A stretch of DNA of 17,905 nucleotides from Candidatus Thiodiazotropha sp. (ex Gloverina cf. vestifex) (GCA_025656435.1 JAHXHT010000020.1:1-17905); one strand, 5' to 3'. Counted from the first letter of the stretch, positions 1 to 8,430 are shown. Notes: generated from the sequence alone by a model not told the origin. Numbers and translations: made by a program.

Positions 1-104
1 CTGTGATTCGGGAACGCTTGTAATACCTATTTTTACTAATCATTTCTGAAGCTTAGCACCTGTTAATAGATGCTTAACTTCCTAAGACCCATAATTATTA
101 GACG

Positions 105-1205
105 ATGAATGCCTTTATTGACATTGCCGCACCGGGTATCAGTGAACTCAAACCCTACACGCCAGGTAAGCCAATTTCTGAGCTTGAGCGAGAGCTAGGG
201 ATCTCCCAATCTATAAAACTGGCCTCCAATGAAAACCCATTGGGCACCAGCCCCAAGGTGTCTGAGGCAATCCAGTCAGCAATACCGGAGTTGGCGCGCT
301 ATCCTGATGGCGGAGGATTCGAACTGCGACAGGCACTGGCCGAAAAGCACCGCATCGACCCCGCATGTATCACCCTGGGAAATGGCTCGAATGATGTGCT
401 GGATATGGTTGCGCGGGTCTTCCTTGCGCCGGGGGGCGAATCCCTTTTTTCCCAGTACGCCTTCGCTGTCTATCCGATAAGCAGTCAGGCAGTAGGCGCA
501 AATCTTGTGATTGCGCCCGCCAAGGAATTTGCACACGATCTGCAGGCCATGCGGGAACGGGTCACCGCCAAGACCCGGGTTGTGTGGATTGCCAATCCCA
601 ACAATCCGACAGGCACCTGGGTCGGCAAAGAGGCATTGTATACGTTTATTAACGATCTGCCGGCACAGGTAATCGTTGTGCTTGATGAGGCATATACAGA
701 GTATGTCGATCAGAACGACTATCCCGATGGCAGTCAGTGGCTAAGCGAGTTCCCAAATCTGATTGTCACCCGGACCTTTTCCAAAGCGTACGGTCTGGCT
801 TCTCTACGGATGGGTTATGCGCTATCGCATCCCGATATTGCCGATCTGTTGAATCGTGTAAGACAGCCCTTTAATGTCAACACGCTGGCCCAGGTGGGCG
901 CTTTGGCAGCCCTGCAGGATCCGTCATTCATTGAGCGATCTGTTGAGGTTAACAGGGTTGGCATGGCGCAGTTAATGGCAGGCATGGAAAAGCTGGGCCT
1001 CAACTACATTCCCTCGGTAGGGAATTTCCTCACCGTAGATTTTGCTCGCAATGCTGGACCGATAGATCAGACGTTATTGCAATTGGGATGCATCACCCGG
1101 CCACTTGCGAATTACGCGATGCCGAATCATCTCAGATTCACTATCGGTCTGGAGGCGGAAAATACTCGACTGTTGGAAAGTCTTCAAAAGGTGTTGGTAG
1201 AATGA
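105..1205 (+). CDS. hisC: Histidinol-phosphate aminotransferase
   Basis: A PLP-dependent class I/II aminotransferase of 366 residues. It should convert imidazole-acetol phosphate plus glutamate to histidinol phosphate in the cytoplasm. Visible landmarks are SNENPLG (residues 41-47), NPNNPTG (164-170), the cofactor-binding DEAYTEY (194-200), and TFSKAYGLASLRMGY (224-238), where K227 should form the Schiff base. The length is normal for the family. In this locus (hisC-tyrA-aroA) such enzymes often also act as aromatic aminotransferases, so a second role in phenylalanine/tyrosine synthesis is plausible. The ATG at 105 has no clear Shine-Dalgarno sequence but gives the usual N-terminus. The stop overlaps the tyrA start by four bases (ATGA), which implies co-translation. 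Function is sure; substrate breadth is inferred. Confidence 0.95.
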   Translation: MNAFIDIAAPGISELKPYTPGKPISELERELGISQSIKLASNENPLGTSPKVSEAIQSAIPELARYPDGGGFELRQALAEKHRIDPACITLGNGSNDVLDMVARVFLAPGGESLFSQYAFAVYPISSQAVGANLVIAPAKEFAHDLQAMRERVTAKTRVVWIANPNNPTGTWVGKEALYTFINDLPAQVIVVLDEAYTEYVDQNDYPDGSQWLSEFPNLIVTRTFSKAYGLASLRMGYALSHPDIADLLNRVRQPFNVNTLAQVGALAALQDPSFIERSVEVNRVGMAQLMAGMEKLGLNYIPSVGNFLTVDFARNAGPIDQTLLQLGCITRPLANYAMPNHLRFTIGLEAENTRLLESLQKVLVE

Positions 1206-2068
1206 TCGAGAGACTTGCCGTTATTGGCGTCGGATTGATTGGTGGCTCAGTCGCACTGGCCTTGCGGGAGACAGGCAGTGTCAAGACAGTTGTGGGCTGT
1301 GGTCGGAGTGAAGAGAATTTAATTCAAGCCAAACGATTGGGTATCGTCGATCACTACACTCATGATGTGGGGGAGGCGGTAGAGGGTGCCGATATGGTTC
1401 TACTTGCAGTACCCCTAGGCGCCATGAGAGAGACACTTTCCGGCATGCGCGATCATCTGAAGTCAAATGCGGTAGTGACGGATGCCGGCAGTGTAAAAGG
1501 CAGTGTTATTGAAGATCTGCGTGAGGTGTTCGGGGAGGTGCCGAGTTGGTTCGTACCTGGTCATCCCATCGCGGGTACAGAACGCAGTGGTGCAGATGCT
1601 GCTTTCGCATCGCTCTATCAGAATCGTCGAGTGATATTGACGCCCACTTCGGAGACAGAGGCCAAGGCTGTATCCCGCGTGGAAGAGATGTGGCAGCAGT
1701 GCGGCGCCGATATTACCCGCATGCTGGTTGAGCATCATGATGAGATTCTGGCGGCGACCAGTCATCTGCCCCATATGCTGGCATTCAGTCTGGTGGATAG
1801 TTTGGCACGACTTAAAGATAATGATGAGATCTTTCGTTATGCTGCCGGTGGTTTTCGGGATTTTACCCGTATCGCCTCCAGCAATCCGGTGATGTGGCGC
1901 GACATCTGTCTTGCCAACCAAGATCACCTGAGCGCCATGTTGACCCGTTTTGCTGATGAACTTCATGAGTTGGCGGCAACCCTTGATCAGGGTGACAGTG
2001 AAGACCTGCTGGAAATCTTTGAGCGGGCGAAACGGGCAAGAGATAGATATGTAGATGGCGTGGAGTAA
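1202..2068 (+). CDS. tyrA: Prephenate (cyclohexadienyl) dehydrogenase
   Basis: A 288-residue NAD(P)-dependent dehydrogenase of the TyrA family, which oxidatively decarboxylates prephenate or arogenate on the route to tyrosine. The N-terminal Rossmann fold carries GVGLIGGS (9-16). Further family landmarks are TDAGSVKG (93-100), GHPIAGTERSG (120-130) with H121, and SHLPHMLAF (187-195). There is no fused chorismate mutase domain, unlike the enteric bifunctional TyrA, and no ACT domain. I chose the ATG at 1202 because the Rossmann motif starts at once, AAAGG lies about ten bases upstream, and it overlaps the hisC stop. The frame stays open to an ATG at 1088, but that would add 38 residues inside hisC that look like out-of-frame noise. 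Prephenate versus arogenate preference cannot be read from the sequence. Confidence 0.94.
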   Translation: MIERLAVIGVGLIGGSVALALRETGSVKTVVGCGRSEENLIQAKRLGIVDHYTHDVGEAVEGADMVLLAVPLGAMRETLSGMRDHLKSNAVVTDAGSVKGSVIEDLREVFGEVPSWFVPGHPIAGTERSGADAAFASLYQNRRVILTPTSETEAKAVSRVEEMWQQCGADITRMLVEHHDEILAATSHLPHMLAFSLVDSLARLKDNDEIFRYAAGGFRDFTRIASSNPVMWRDICLANQDHLSAMLTRFADELHELAATLDQGDSEDLLEIFERAKRARDRYVDGVE

Positions 2069-2122
2069 GGGTCTGTAACGACTTTCTGTATTACATATAA
2101 CGCCACTGAGTAAATCGTTAAA

Positions 2123-3448
2123 ATGCAAGGTAAGAAGTCTTTGAAATATCAGGTCGAGCCAGGTGGTAGCCTCAATGGCAAGTTACGGGTACCCGGCGAC
2201 AAATCCATATCCCACCGCTCGATCATGTTAGGTTCCCTCGCGGATGGGGTGACTGAAGTGACAGGTTTTCTCGAAGGCGAAGACAGTCTGGCAACCCTTA
2301 ATGCCTTCCGTGCCATGGGTGTCGAAATAGAAGGCCCCCATGCAGGACAGGTTCGTATCCATGGTGTCGGCATGCATGGATTGCGTGAGCCGGACGCCCC
2401 GCTGGATTTAGGCAATTCCGGCACCTCTATGCGGCTGCTTTCCGGGCTGTTGGCCGGTCAGGACCTGTCTATTACACTCACCGGCGACAGTTCGCTTTCA
2501 GGGCGTCCGATGAAGCGAGTCATTGAACCGCTGACCCGGATGGGCGCCATCATTGGTGCTACCGAGGCAGGTACAGCGCCATTGGTTATTTCTCCCAACA
2601 GTCAACTCAAGGGGATCGATTACTCACTGCCTATGGCCAGTGCACAGGTTAAATCCGCAGTACTGCTGGCCGGTCTCTACGCACAGGGAGAGACCGTGGT
2701 GACTGAACCGGCGCCTACCCGGGATCATACGGAGCGGATGTTGCAGGGTTTCGGCTACCCAGTGAAACGGGATGGGAGTCGTGTCTCGCTGGTGGGTGGT
2801 GGAGCACTCAACGCCTGCCGAATCGATGTCCCCGCCGATATCTCATCTGCCACCTTTTTTCTTGTGGGGACATCCATCTCACCGGATTCAGAGATGGTTT
2901 TAGAGCACGTGGGTATCAATCCAACCCGCGATGGTGTGATATCGATTCTACGACTGATGGGTGCCGATATTGAGATTGAAAACGAACAAGTGGTTGGTGG
3001 TGAGCCGGTGGCTGATATCCGCGTCCGCTCGAGTCGGTTACACGGGATAGATATTCCTGAAGATCTGGTGCCGCTGGCGATCGATGAGTTCCCGGCCTTG
3101 TTTATTGCTGCCGCCTGTGCAGAGGGTGTCACCCGTCTTACCGGTGCCGAGGAGCTATGTGTCAAAGAGAGTGACCGAATCCAGGTGATGGCGGATGGTC
3201 TGGCTGTGCTGGGTATCGAAGCCGAACCGACGACGGATGGTCTGAAAATTCGCGGGGGGCGTTTGACCGGCGGCTGTGTAGAGAGTCAGGGTGACCATAG
3301 AATAGCCATGTCCTTAGCCATGGCAGCCCTGCGCGCCTCGGGAACAGTAGAAATTCTCGATTGTGCCAACGTCAATACCTCATTTCCGGGATTCGTTCAT
3401 GTCGCGAATCAGTCGGGATTGCACATTCGACAGTCGGAGGTCTCGTGA
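2123..3448 (+). CDS. aroA: 3-phosphoshikimate 1-carboxyvinyltransferase (EPSP synthase)
   Basis: A 441-residue EPSP synthase, which joins shikimate 3-phosphate and phosphoenolpyruvate in the shikimate pathway. Landmarks are PGDKSISHRS (24-33), LGNSGTSMRLL (96-106), SAQVKSAVLLAGL (173-185), RDHTERM (200-206), the acidic pair in AIDEFPAL (D321, E322), KESDR (348-352) and GDHRIAMS (390-397). Motifs such as SAQVKSAVLLAGL and MGADIE, and the overall spacing, resemble the class II enzymes known from Bacillus and Agrobacterium more than the E. coli class I enzyme. The phosphoenolpyruvate loop nevertheless keeps glycine (G100). It lies 54 bases after tyrA and its stop overlaps cmk as GTGA, so it is probably part of the same transcript. 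No strong ribosome binding site precedes the ATG. Confidence 0.96.
   Translation: MQGKKSLKYQVEPGGSLNGKLRVPGDKSISHRSIMLGSLADGVTEVTGFLEGEDSLATLNAFRAMGVEIEGPHAGQVRIHGVGMHGLREPDAPLDLGNSGTSMRLLSGLLAGQDLSITLTGDSSLSGRPMKRVIEPLTRMGAIIGATEAGTAPLVISPNSQLKGIDYSLPMASAQVKSAVLLAGLYAQGETVVTEPAPTRDHTERMLQGFGYPVKRDGSRVSLVGGGALNACRIDVPADISSATFFLVGTSISPDSEMVLEHVGINPTRDGVISILRLMGADIEIENEQVVGGEPVADIRVRSSRLHGIDIPEDLVPLAIDEFPALFIAAACAEGVTRLTGAEELCVKESDRIQVMADGLAVLGIEAEPTTDGLKIRGGRLTGGCVESQGDHRIAMSLAMAALRASGTVEILDCANVNTSFPGFVHVANQSGLHIRQSEVS
3436..3440 (+). promoter_or_regulatory. Ribosome binding site deciding the cmk GTG start
   Basis: GGAGG inside the last codons of aroA, four bases before the GTG at 3445. It supports this GTG over the upstream in-frame ATG at 3361, which lies well inside aroA. 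Confidence 0.7.
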
Positions 3449-4122
3449 GCCAAGTGCGGATTATCACCGTAGACGGTCCCTCTGGCTCCGGCAAAGGCAC
3501 CATATCCCAGCGGGTGGCGGAACACCTGGGATGGCATTTTCTCGATAGTGGTGCAATCTACCGTGTACTGGGTGTTATGGTTGATCGTGAGGATATCAGT
3601 ATTGATAGTGTTGATAAAATAGTGGAACTTGCGAGGAACATGCCGCTATCTTTTATTGGGGAGCAGGCCATGCTCGCCGGTGAGGATGTCACTGGAGAGA
3701 TTCGCACGGAAACGGCCGGAAATCGGGCTTCAAAGGTGGCAGTCATTCCAGAGGTACGCAGTGCATTGCTGGAATGGCAGCAGAAATATGCAAAAACCCC
3801 TGGACTTGTGGCTGATGGGAGAGATATGGGGACAGTGGTTTTTCCTCAGGCCCAGGTTAAGATTTTTCTTACGGCAAGCCCTGAGGAGAGGGCGAAAAGG
3901 CGCTATAAACAGTTGAAAGAAAAGGGATTGGGTGTTAATCTCGCCCGTCTCATTGAAGAGATCAGAGAGCGTGACGAGCGTGACAGCAAACGCACAGTGG
4001 CGCCGCTACAGGCGGCAGACGGCGCGTTGACGTTGGACTCCACGCAATTGTCGATTGGTGAAGTTTACAGTCAAGTGATGCGAAAGGTGCATGAGACCTT
4101 TGCGGATCTATCGGGTAACTGA
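3445..4122 (+). CDS. cmk: Cytidylate kinase
   Basis: Phosphorylates CMP and dCMP with ATP in pyrimidine nucleotide recycling. The 225-residue length matches bacterial Cmk. The start is GTG, followed by the P-loop GPSGSGKGT (11-19), the CMP-site segment LDSGAIYR (33-40), DGRDMGTVVFP (124-134) and the basic lid region RERDERDSKR around residue 180-190. The GTG overlaps the aroA stop (GTGA) and has GGAGG just upstream. Position between aroA and rpsA is the conserved gammaproteobacterial order. Starting at the ATG at 3361 would add 28 residues before a family that normally begins just ahead of its P-loop, so that start is unlikely. Confidence 0.96.
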   Translation: MSQVRIITVDGPSGSGKGTISQRVAEHLGWHFLDSGAIYRVLGVMVDREDISIDSVDKIVELARNMPLSFIGEQAMLAGEDVTGEIRTETAGNRASKVAVIPEVRSALLEWQQKYAKTPGLVADGRDMGTVVFPQAQVKIFLTASPEERAKRRYKQLKEKGLGVNLARLIEEIRERDERDSKRTVAPLQAADGALTLDSTQLSIGEVYSQVMRKVHETFADLSGN

Positions 4123-4270
4123 CATCAGGCAATACTCTTAAAGTAATGAGATGTGGCGGCCGGTTTATTATCGGCTATTTGTTTAACCTACTAACGAACT
4201 GGCGAAACATCTTTAACGCATAAAGATTGTTTTCGTCGATGCAACCGAGTGTTGCAGGAAACCCAAATCC
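4123..4270 (+). promoter_or_regulatory. rpsA 5' leader with two hairpins
   Basis: The 148 bases between cmk and rpsA hold no gene. A hairpin with GCCG (4159-4162) pairing CGGC (4072-4075 offset, i.e. 4172-4175) is followed by a T-rich stretch, so it could act as a weak terminator or attenuator. A second hairpin, TGCAAC (4240-4245) with GTTGCA (4251-4256) and a five-base loop, abuts the only Shine-Dalgarno-like element, AGGA at 4256-4259. E. coli rpsA is known to be autoregulated by S1 through a structured leader with a weak ribosome binding site; this leader has the same general design. No convincing -35/-10 pair was found. Confidence 0.45.
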
Positions 4271-5947
4271 ATGACCGAAAGTTTTGCAGAATTATTTGAG
4301 GAGAGCCTCTCCAGTACTCAGCTTCGCACCGGCGCCATTATCATTGGTACCGTCATGGACATCACGTCCGAAGCTGTCATCGTCAATGCCGGCCTGAAAT
4401 CTGAAGGTGTCATTCCCCGCGTCCAGTTCCTGAATCCAGATGGTGAGATTGAAGTCGCCGTCGGTGATCAGGTCGAAGTTGCGCTTGATGCAGTGGAAGA
4501 TGGCTACGGTGCAACCCGGCTCTCCCGTGAAAAGGCCAAGCGTGACCAAGCTTGGAAACAGCTTGAAAAGGCACATGAAACTGACGAGACCGTCATCGGT
4601 CGAATCAACGGTAAAGTCAAAGGCGGCTTCACTGTTGAACTCAGCGATATTCGAGCGTTCCTCCCCGGCTCTCTGGTTGATGTTCGGCCGGTACGTGATA
4701 CCGCGTATCTGGAAGGCAAGGATCTCGAGTTTAAGGTGATCAAACTCGATCGCCGCCGCAATAATGTGGTTGTCTCCCGCCGTGCTGTTGTTGAACAGGA
4801 ATACAGTGAAGAGCGCGATAAACTGCTTGAGAATCTCCAGGAAGGCCAGGAGATCGTTGGCGTGATCAAGAATCTCACCGACTACGGTGCATTTGTCGAC
4901 CTGGGCGGTATCGATGGTCTGCTGCATATTACCGATATGGCTTGGAAGCGTGTCAAGCATCCTTCCGAGGTAGTTGATATCGGCGATGAGATCAATGTTA
5001 AGGTCTTGAAGTTTGATCGTGAGCGTAACCGTGTCTCCCTGGGTCTGAAACAGATGGGTGATGATCCTTGGGTCGCATTGGCGCGCCGTTATCCAGAAAG
5101 CACCCGCCTGTTCGGTAAGGTCACCAATATTGCGGATTACGGCTGCTTTGTTGAGATCGAAGAGGGTGTCGAAGGTTTGGTGCACGTCTCCGAGATGGAT
5201 TGGACCAACAAGAACGTACATCCTTCGAAGATTGTCTCCTTGGGAGATGAAGTCGAAGTCATGGTGCTGGATATCGATGAGGAGCGTCGTCGCGTTTCCC
5301 TCGGTATCAAACAGTGTAAATCGAATCCCTGGGATGAATTTGCCGCTACCCACAACAAGGGCGATCATGTCAGTGGCAGCATCAAATCGATCACCGATTT
5401 TGGTATCTTCATCGGCCTGGATGGCGGTATCGATGGTCTGATCCATCTTTCCGACATCACTTGGGACGATGAAGGTGAAGATGCGATTCGCAAGTTCAAG
5501 AAGGGTGACGAACTGGAGACAGTCGTACTTTCAGTCGATCCCGAACGTGAGCGTATCTCGCTAGGTGTTAAGCAGCTTGCACAGGATCCTTTCTCCTCTT
5601 TCGTGGCCGCTCATGAAAAAGGCAGCTTCGTCAAAGGTAAGGTGGCTGAGGTGGATGCCAAAGGTGCCGTTATCTCCCTGGAGGATGGGGTTGACGGTTA
5701 TCTGCGTGCCTCGGAACTTTCCCGCGATCGTGTCGAAGATGCACGTAGCATATTGAAAGAAGGTACGGATATTGAGGCGAAGTTCCTGGGTGTGGATCGT
5801 AAGAACCGCACGATTTCGCTTTCGATAAAAGCAAAAGATGCCGATGAAGAGGCAGCTGCAATCAAAGGCTATGCCCGCGATGCAGCTACCAGCGCCCCGA
5901 CACTGGGCGACCTGCTGAAAGAACAGATGGATAACCAGGGCGACTAA
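4271..5947 (+). CDS. rpsA: 30S ribosomal protein S1
   Basis: A 558-residue S1, close to the E. coli length of 557. It binds mRNA on the 30S subunit and helps recruit messages with weak Shine-Dalgarno sequences. The N-terminus MTESFAELFEESL is the conserved ribosome-anchoring segment. Six OB-fold S1 domains follow, at about residues 20-86, 105-171, 192-260, 277-347, 364-434 and 451-520. The last four are the most alike, each with a form of DYGAFVDLGGIDGLLH and ending in RVSLGLKQ. It lies between cmk and ihfB as in other Gammaproteobacteria. A long open antisense frame here is a codon-bias shadow. Leader structure suggests autoregulation. Confidence 0.98.
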   Translation: MTESFAELFEESLSSTQLRTGAIIIGTVMDITSEAVIVNAGLKSEGVIPRVQFLNPDGEIEVAVGDQVEVALDAVEDGYGATRLSREKAKRDQAWKQLEKAHETDETVIGRINGKVKGGFTVELSDIRAFLPGSLVDVRPVRDTAYLEGKDLEFKVIKLDRRRNNVVVSRRAVVEQEYSEERDKLLENLQEGQEIVGVIKNLTDYGAFVDLGGIDGLLHITDMAWKRVKHPSEVVDIGDEINVKVLKFDRERNRVSLGLKQMGDDPWVALARRYPESTRLFGKVTNIADYGCFVEIEEGVEGLVHVSEMDWTNKNVHPSKIVSLGDEVEVMVLDIDEERRRVSLGIKQCKSNPWDEFAATHNKGDHVSGSIKSITDFGIFIGLDGGIDGLIHLSDITWDDEGEDAIRKFKKGDELETVVLSVDPERERISLGVKQLAQDPFSSFVAAHEKGSFVKGKVAEVDAKGAVISLEDGVDGYLRASELSRDRVEDARSILKEGTDIEAKFLGVDRKNRTISLSIKAKDADEEAAAIKGYARDAATSAPTLGDLLKEQMDNQGD

Positions 5948-5994
5948 GGAAATATCCGCCTAATATCAGCAGTTTCTGAGGCTTTGATACTGGA

Positions 5995-6017
5995 CGGGGA
6001 CCGCGTTGCGGTCCCCG
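5995..6017 (+). terminator. Perfect 10-bp hairpin between rpsA and ihfB
   Basis: The arm CGGGGACCGC (5995-6004) pairs perfectly with GCGGTCCCCG (6008-6017) around a three-base GTT loop. It is very GC-rich and lies 48 bases after the rpsA stop and 30 bases before ihfB. No T-run follows, so it is not a standard intrinsic terminator. It may protect the 3' end of rpsA mRNA, mark a processing site, or lower read-through into ihfB. Confidence 0.55.
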
Positions 6018-6046
6018 ACAATCAGCAAACTGGAGAACGGAGAAGA

Positions 6047-6364
6047 ATGACAAGATCCGAGTTGATTGAAATTATTGCCAAGGAGCAAAGCCATCTTGCA
6101 TGCCGGGATGTGGAATTGGCGGTCAAATGCATGATTGAGCGCATGAGCCAGTCTCTGGCTTCAGGTGAAAGGATTGAAATTCGTGGGTTTGGCAGCTTCT
6201 CGTTGCATTTTCGGCCACCACGAATGGGGCGTAATCCCAAGACTGGTAAAACGGTTGCTCTATCTGGTAAGTATGTACCCCACTTCAAGCCCGGCAAAGA
6301 GCTGAGAGACAGGGTTAACCAGGGATTTGCCGAGGAGGAGGCACTGCAAGAATCCGTATCTTAA
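6047..6364 (+). CDS. ihfB: Integration host factor subunit beta
   Basis: A 105-residue HU/IHF-family DNA-bending protein, the beta partner of IHF. The N-terminus MTRSELIEII is typical. IRGFGSFSLHFRPPRMGRN (45-63) leads into the DNA-intercalating arm GRNPKTGK (61-68) with P64 at its tip, and PHFKPGKELRDRVN (78-91) closes the fold. The C-terminal acidic tail makes it about ten residues longer than the E. coli protein. I chose the ATG at 6047, which has a purine-rich GGAG/GGAGAAG upstream; the open frame from 5984 would translate the hairpin. The usual downstream lapA/lapB genes are absent: the next gene, phoR, converges after 27 bases. A six-bp stem (6350-6355 with 6365-6370) spans the stop but lacks a T-run. 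Confidence 0.96.
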   Translation: MTRSELIEIIAKEQSHLACRDVELAVKCMIERMSQSLASGERIEIRGFGSFSLHFRPPRMGRNPKTGKTVALSGKYVPHFKPGKELRDRVNQGFAEEEALQESVS

Positions 6365-6391
6365 GGATTCGCCACCTGCCTCTTATTGGAT

Positions 6392-7723
6392 TTAGCATTT
6401 ACTGGTCTGCTGTGGTTGCAGTTGGCTTTTCTCTATCACCATCTCTTCAGGGAATGTGCAGTCGAAGCGACTGCCTACGCCCGGCTGACTGGAGATGCGT
6501 AGTTCCCCGTCATGTCTTCCGATAATATGCTTTACAATCGCGAGGCCGAGCCCGGTACCACCGGATTGGCGTGAGCGAGCTTTGTCTACACGATAAAATC
6601 TTTCAGTCAGACGTGGGATAGCATGCTGTTCAATGCCTGGACCTGTATCACTGACGCTGAAGCAGGCTGTCTCCTCCTGACGTCTCCAACTGACAAATAT
6701 TTTAGTCTTGGGTGGTGTGTGGATGATGGCGTTGTAAATAAGATTGGAAAAGGCGCTGAGTAATTCGCTCTCTTCGCCGACTACGCAAAGCCCACCATCC
6801 GCATCCAGTGTAATGTCATACTCGCCCTTTTGATCTGCCAACGCCTTTGCCTGATCGACAATCTTGTTCAGCAATTCAGCGACGAATACGGGCTTTTCCG
6901 AAGAAGGAGCCTTACCCATTTCAAGGCGGGATAGGGCAAGCAAATCGTTGATGATGGTATTCATCCTTTCGGCCTGCTGCAGCATGAGAAGGAAAGGCCG
7001 TTTCTGAAACTCCTGCATTTCGTTGTCGCTTAAGTTCTCTAAGAAACCTGAAATAACTGTCAATGGGGTGCGTAATTCATGGGATACATTCGAAACGAAG
7101 TCACGACGGGTCTGATTTAGGTTGTAGAGTTCTGTAATGTTTCTGACGACCAACAGTCGTTGTGCTTTTTTGCTGCCAAAGGGGGCTACGCGCAGGGAAA
7201 GGATAATCGCCCGGTTGATTGGTGAAGGAAACTCGAGAGGTTTTTGATAATCAGGCGCTTCGAGATACGCCTTGAGGCCCTCTAGGTGTAGAAGTTGGTC
7301 CACTGCTACACCTTCATCCCGTGGCCAGCTGATATTCAGTAATTGGTTGGCGGCAGGGTTTGCCCATTCTAGGCTGCCTGGCTTACTGAGTATTAGAAGG
7401 CCGTCGGGTATGGATGTTGCTACCTTCCTGAAACGGGAAGCAAACCTGTTCAGTGTACGCTTACGTTTACGGCTACGCATACGATGCCGCGCCAGCTCTT
7501 TATAGATCAGACCCCATATGTCGGGAGGGTAGGGAGGCGAAATCTGCGATTCACTATCGATCAAGCTGGCAAGTCTGGTCAGATAGTAAGCGTGTTTAGC
7601 AAAATAGGCGATCAACGAGAGACCGATAGCGATGTAGGGTTGCTTTGTCAAATAGCCAATTGTGCTGAAAATCAGCAGGATGCCCAACAGCTGACTGATT
7701 TCAATTTTGATGTACTGCTTCAC
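6392..7723 (-). CDS. phoR: Phosphate regulon sensor histidine kinase
   Basis: A 443-residue membrane histidine kinase that should phosphorylate PhoB when phosphate is scarce. Two membrane segments (about 8-26 and 29-48) have almost no periplasmic loop, the PhoR pattern. A basic linker (80-100) is followed by a PAS-like domain (about 103-200). The HisKA box SHELRTP has H215. The ATPase domain shows NLIYNAIIHTP (327-337), DTGPGIE (359-365), ERFYRVD (374-380) and GGTGLGLAIV (388-397). The start is GTG and overlaps the phoB stop as GTGA, so translation is coupled. The lack of a sensory periplasmic domain agrees with E. coli, where signalling runs through PhoU and Pst. No Pst genes are nearby, only a PhoU-tailed transporter. 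Confidence 0.93.
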   Translation of the reverse strand: MKQYIKIEISQLLGILLIFSTIGYLTKQPYIAIGLSLIAYFAKHAYYLTRLASLIDSESQISPPYPPDIWGLIYKELARHRMRSRKRKRTLNRFASRFRKVATSIPDGLLILSKPGSLEWANPAANQLLNISWPRDEGVAVDQLLHLEGLKAYLEAPDYQKPLEFPSPINRAIILSLRVAPFGSKKAQRLLVVRNITELYNLNQTRRDFVSNVSHELRTPLTVISGFLENLSDNEMQEFQKRPFLLMLQQAERMNTIINDLLALSRLEMGKAPSSEKPVFVAELLNKIVDQAKALADQKGEYDITLDADGGLCVVGEESELLSAFSNLIYNAIIHTPPKTKIFVSWRRQEETACFSVSDTGPGIEQHAIPRLTERFYRVDKARSRQSGGTGLGLAIVKHIIGRHDGELRISSQPGVGSRFDCTFPEEMVIEKSQLQPQQTSKC

Positions 7724-8430
7724 GAAGTTACCTGGACATGCTTCTGTTTTGTTGGTGTAAACCTGTACCCGACACCGCGAACGGTCTGGATGTAAGCGTC
7801 ATGCCCAGAAGGCGTCAGGATCTTTCTCAATCTACGGATATGCACGTCAACAGTACGCTCTTCCACATAGGCATTGTCTCCCCATACCTTGTCGAGGATT
7901 TGAGAGCGGGTATAAGCCCGCTCAGGGTGAGACATGAAGAAGTACAGCAGATTATATTCTGCAGGTGAAAGGTTGGCGGGATCCCCTTGCAGGGTAACCA
8001 AGTGCTGTACCGGATCTATGTGTAAACCATTAAATTCTAGAGAAAGCTCTTGCTCGATATGGGTGCTGCGTCGAATTACCGCCTTGATGCGTGCTGCCAG
8101 TTCCCTGGGTGAAAAGGGTTTGGTGATATAGTCGTCGGCACCACTGTCGAGACCCTCAACCTTGTCAGATTCATCGGCCCGGGCAGTGAGCATGATGATG
8201 GGTGGGGAACTCTTCTGGTTCTTCTGTTTGATCTCTTTGGTGAATTCAAGACCGGAGCGGCCGGGCAGCATCCAGTCCATGAGAATTAGATCGTAGGCAT
8301 GCTCACCGAGGAGCCTACGAGCATCCTGGGCATTATCTGCTTCGTTGACGACATATCCTCTTGGTTCGAGAGTGAAACGGATCATCTCGCGGATTTCAGG
8401 TTCATCCTCGACAATCAGAATTCTTTTCAT
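7720..8430 (-). CDS. phoB: Phosphate regulon response regulator
   Basis: A 236-residue OmpR/PhoB-type response regulator. The receiver domain has acidic residues E8 and D9, phosphoacceptor D52 in LMDWMLPG, T82 and K104. The winged-helix domain (about 128-226) carries the recognition helix ERTVDVHIRRLRK (191-203) and TVRGVGYRF (216-224). It should activate Pho-box promoters, including its own. I chose the ATG at 8430, where the receiver begins directly with MKRILIVEDEP. The open frame reaches a TTG at 8496, but the extra 22 residues do not resemble the family. It is the first gene of phoBR, divergent from a CNNM gene, with a Pho-box-like site about 124 bases upstream. Confidence 0.95.
   Translation of the reverse strand: MKRILIVEDEPEIREMIRFTLEPRGYVVNEADNAQDARRLLGEHAYDLILMDWMLPGRSGLEFTKEIKQKNQKSSPPIIMLTARADESDKVEGLDSGADDYITKPFSPRELAARIKAVIRRSTHIEQELSLEFNGLHIDPVQHLVTLQGDPANLSPAEYNLLYFFMSHPERAYTRSQILDKVWGDNAYVEERTVDVHIRRLRKILTPSGHDAYIQTVRGVGYRFTPTKQKHVQVTS

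Noticed and set aside
1..104. Possible tail of an upstream gene (frame ending VIRERL at 21-23)
   Set aside because: Six codons are too few to support any gene; all three frames close within the stretch, and it otherwise shows only AT-rich DNA before hisC.
1463..2128. A 221-codon open frame antisense to tyrA
   Set aside because: No family features; tyrA motifs are intact along the same bases.
4292..5446. A 384-codon open frame antisense to rpsA
   Set aside because: It mirrors the strong codon bias of rpsA, has no recognisable domain, and a ribosomal protein gene fully explains the region.
6350..6370. GAATCC/GGATTC stem at the ihfB stop as a terminator
   Set aside because: Only six base pairs and no T-run; treated as unproven.
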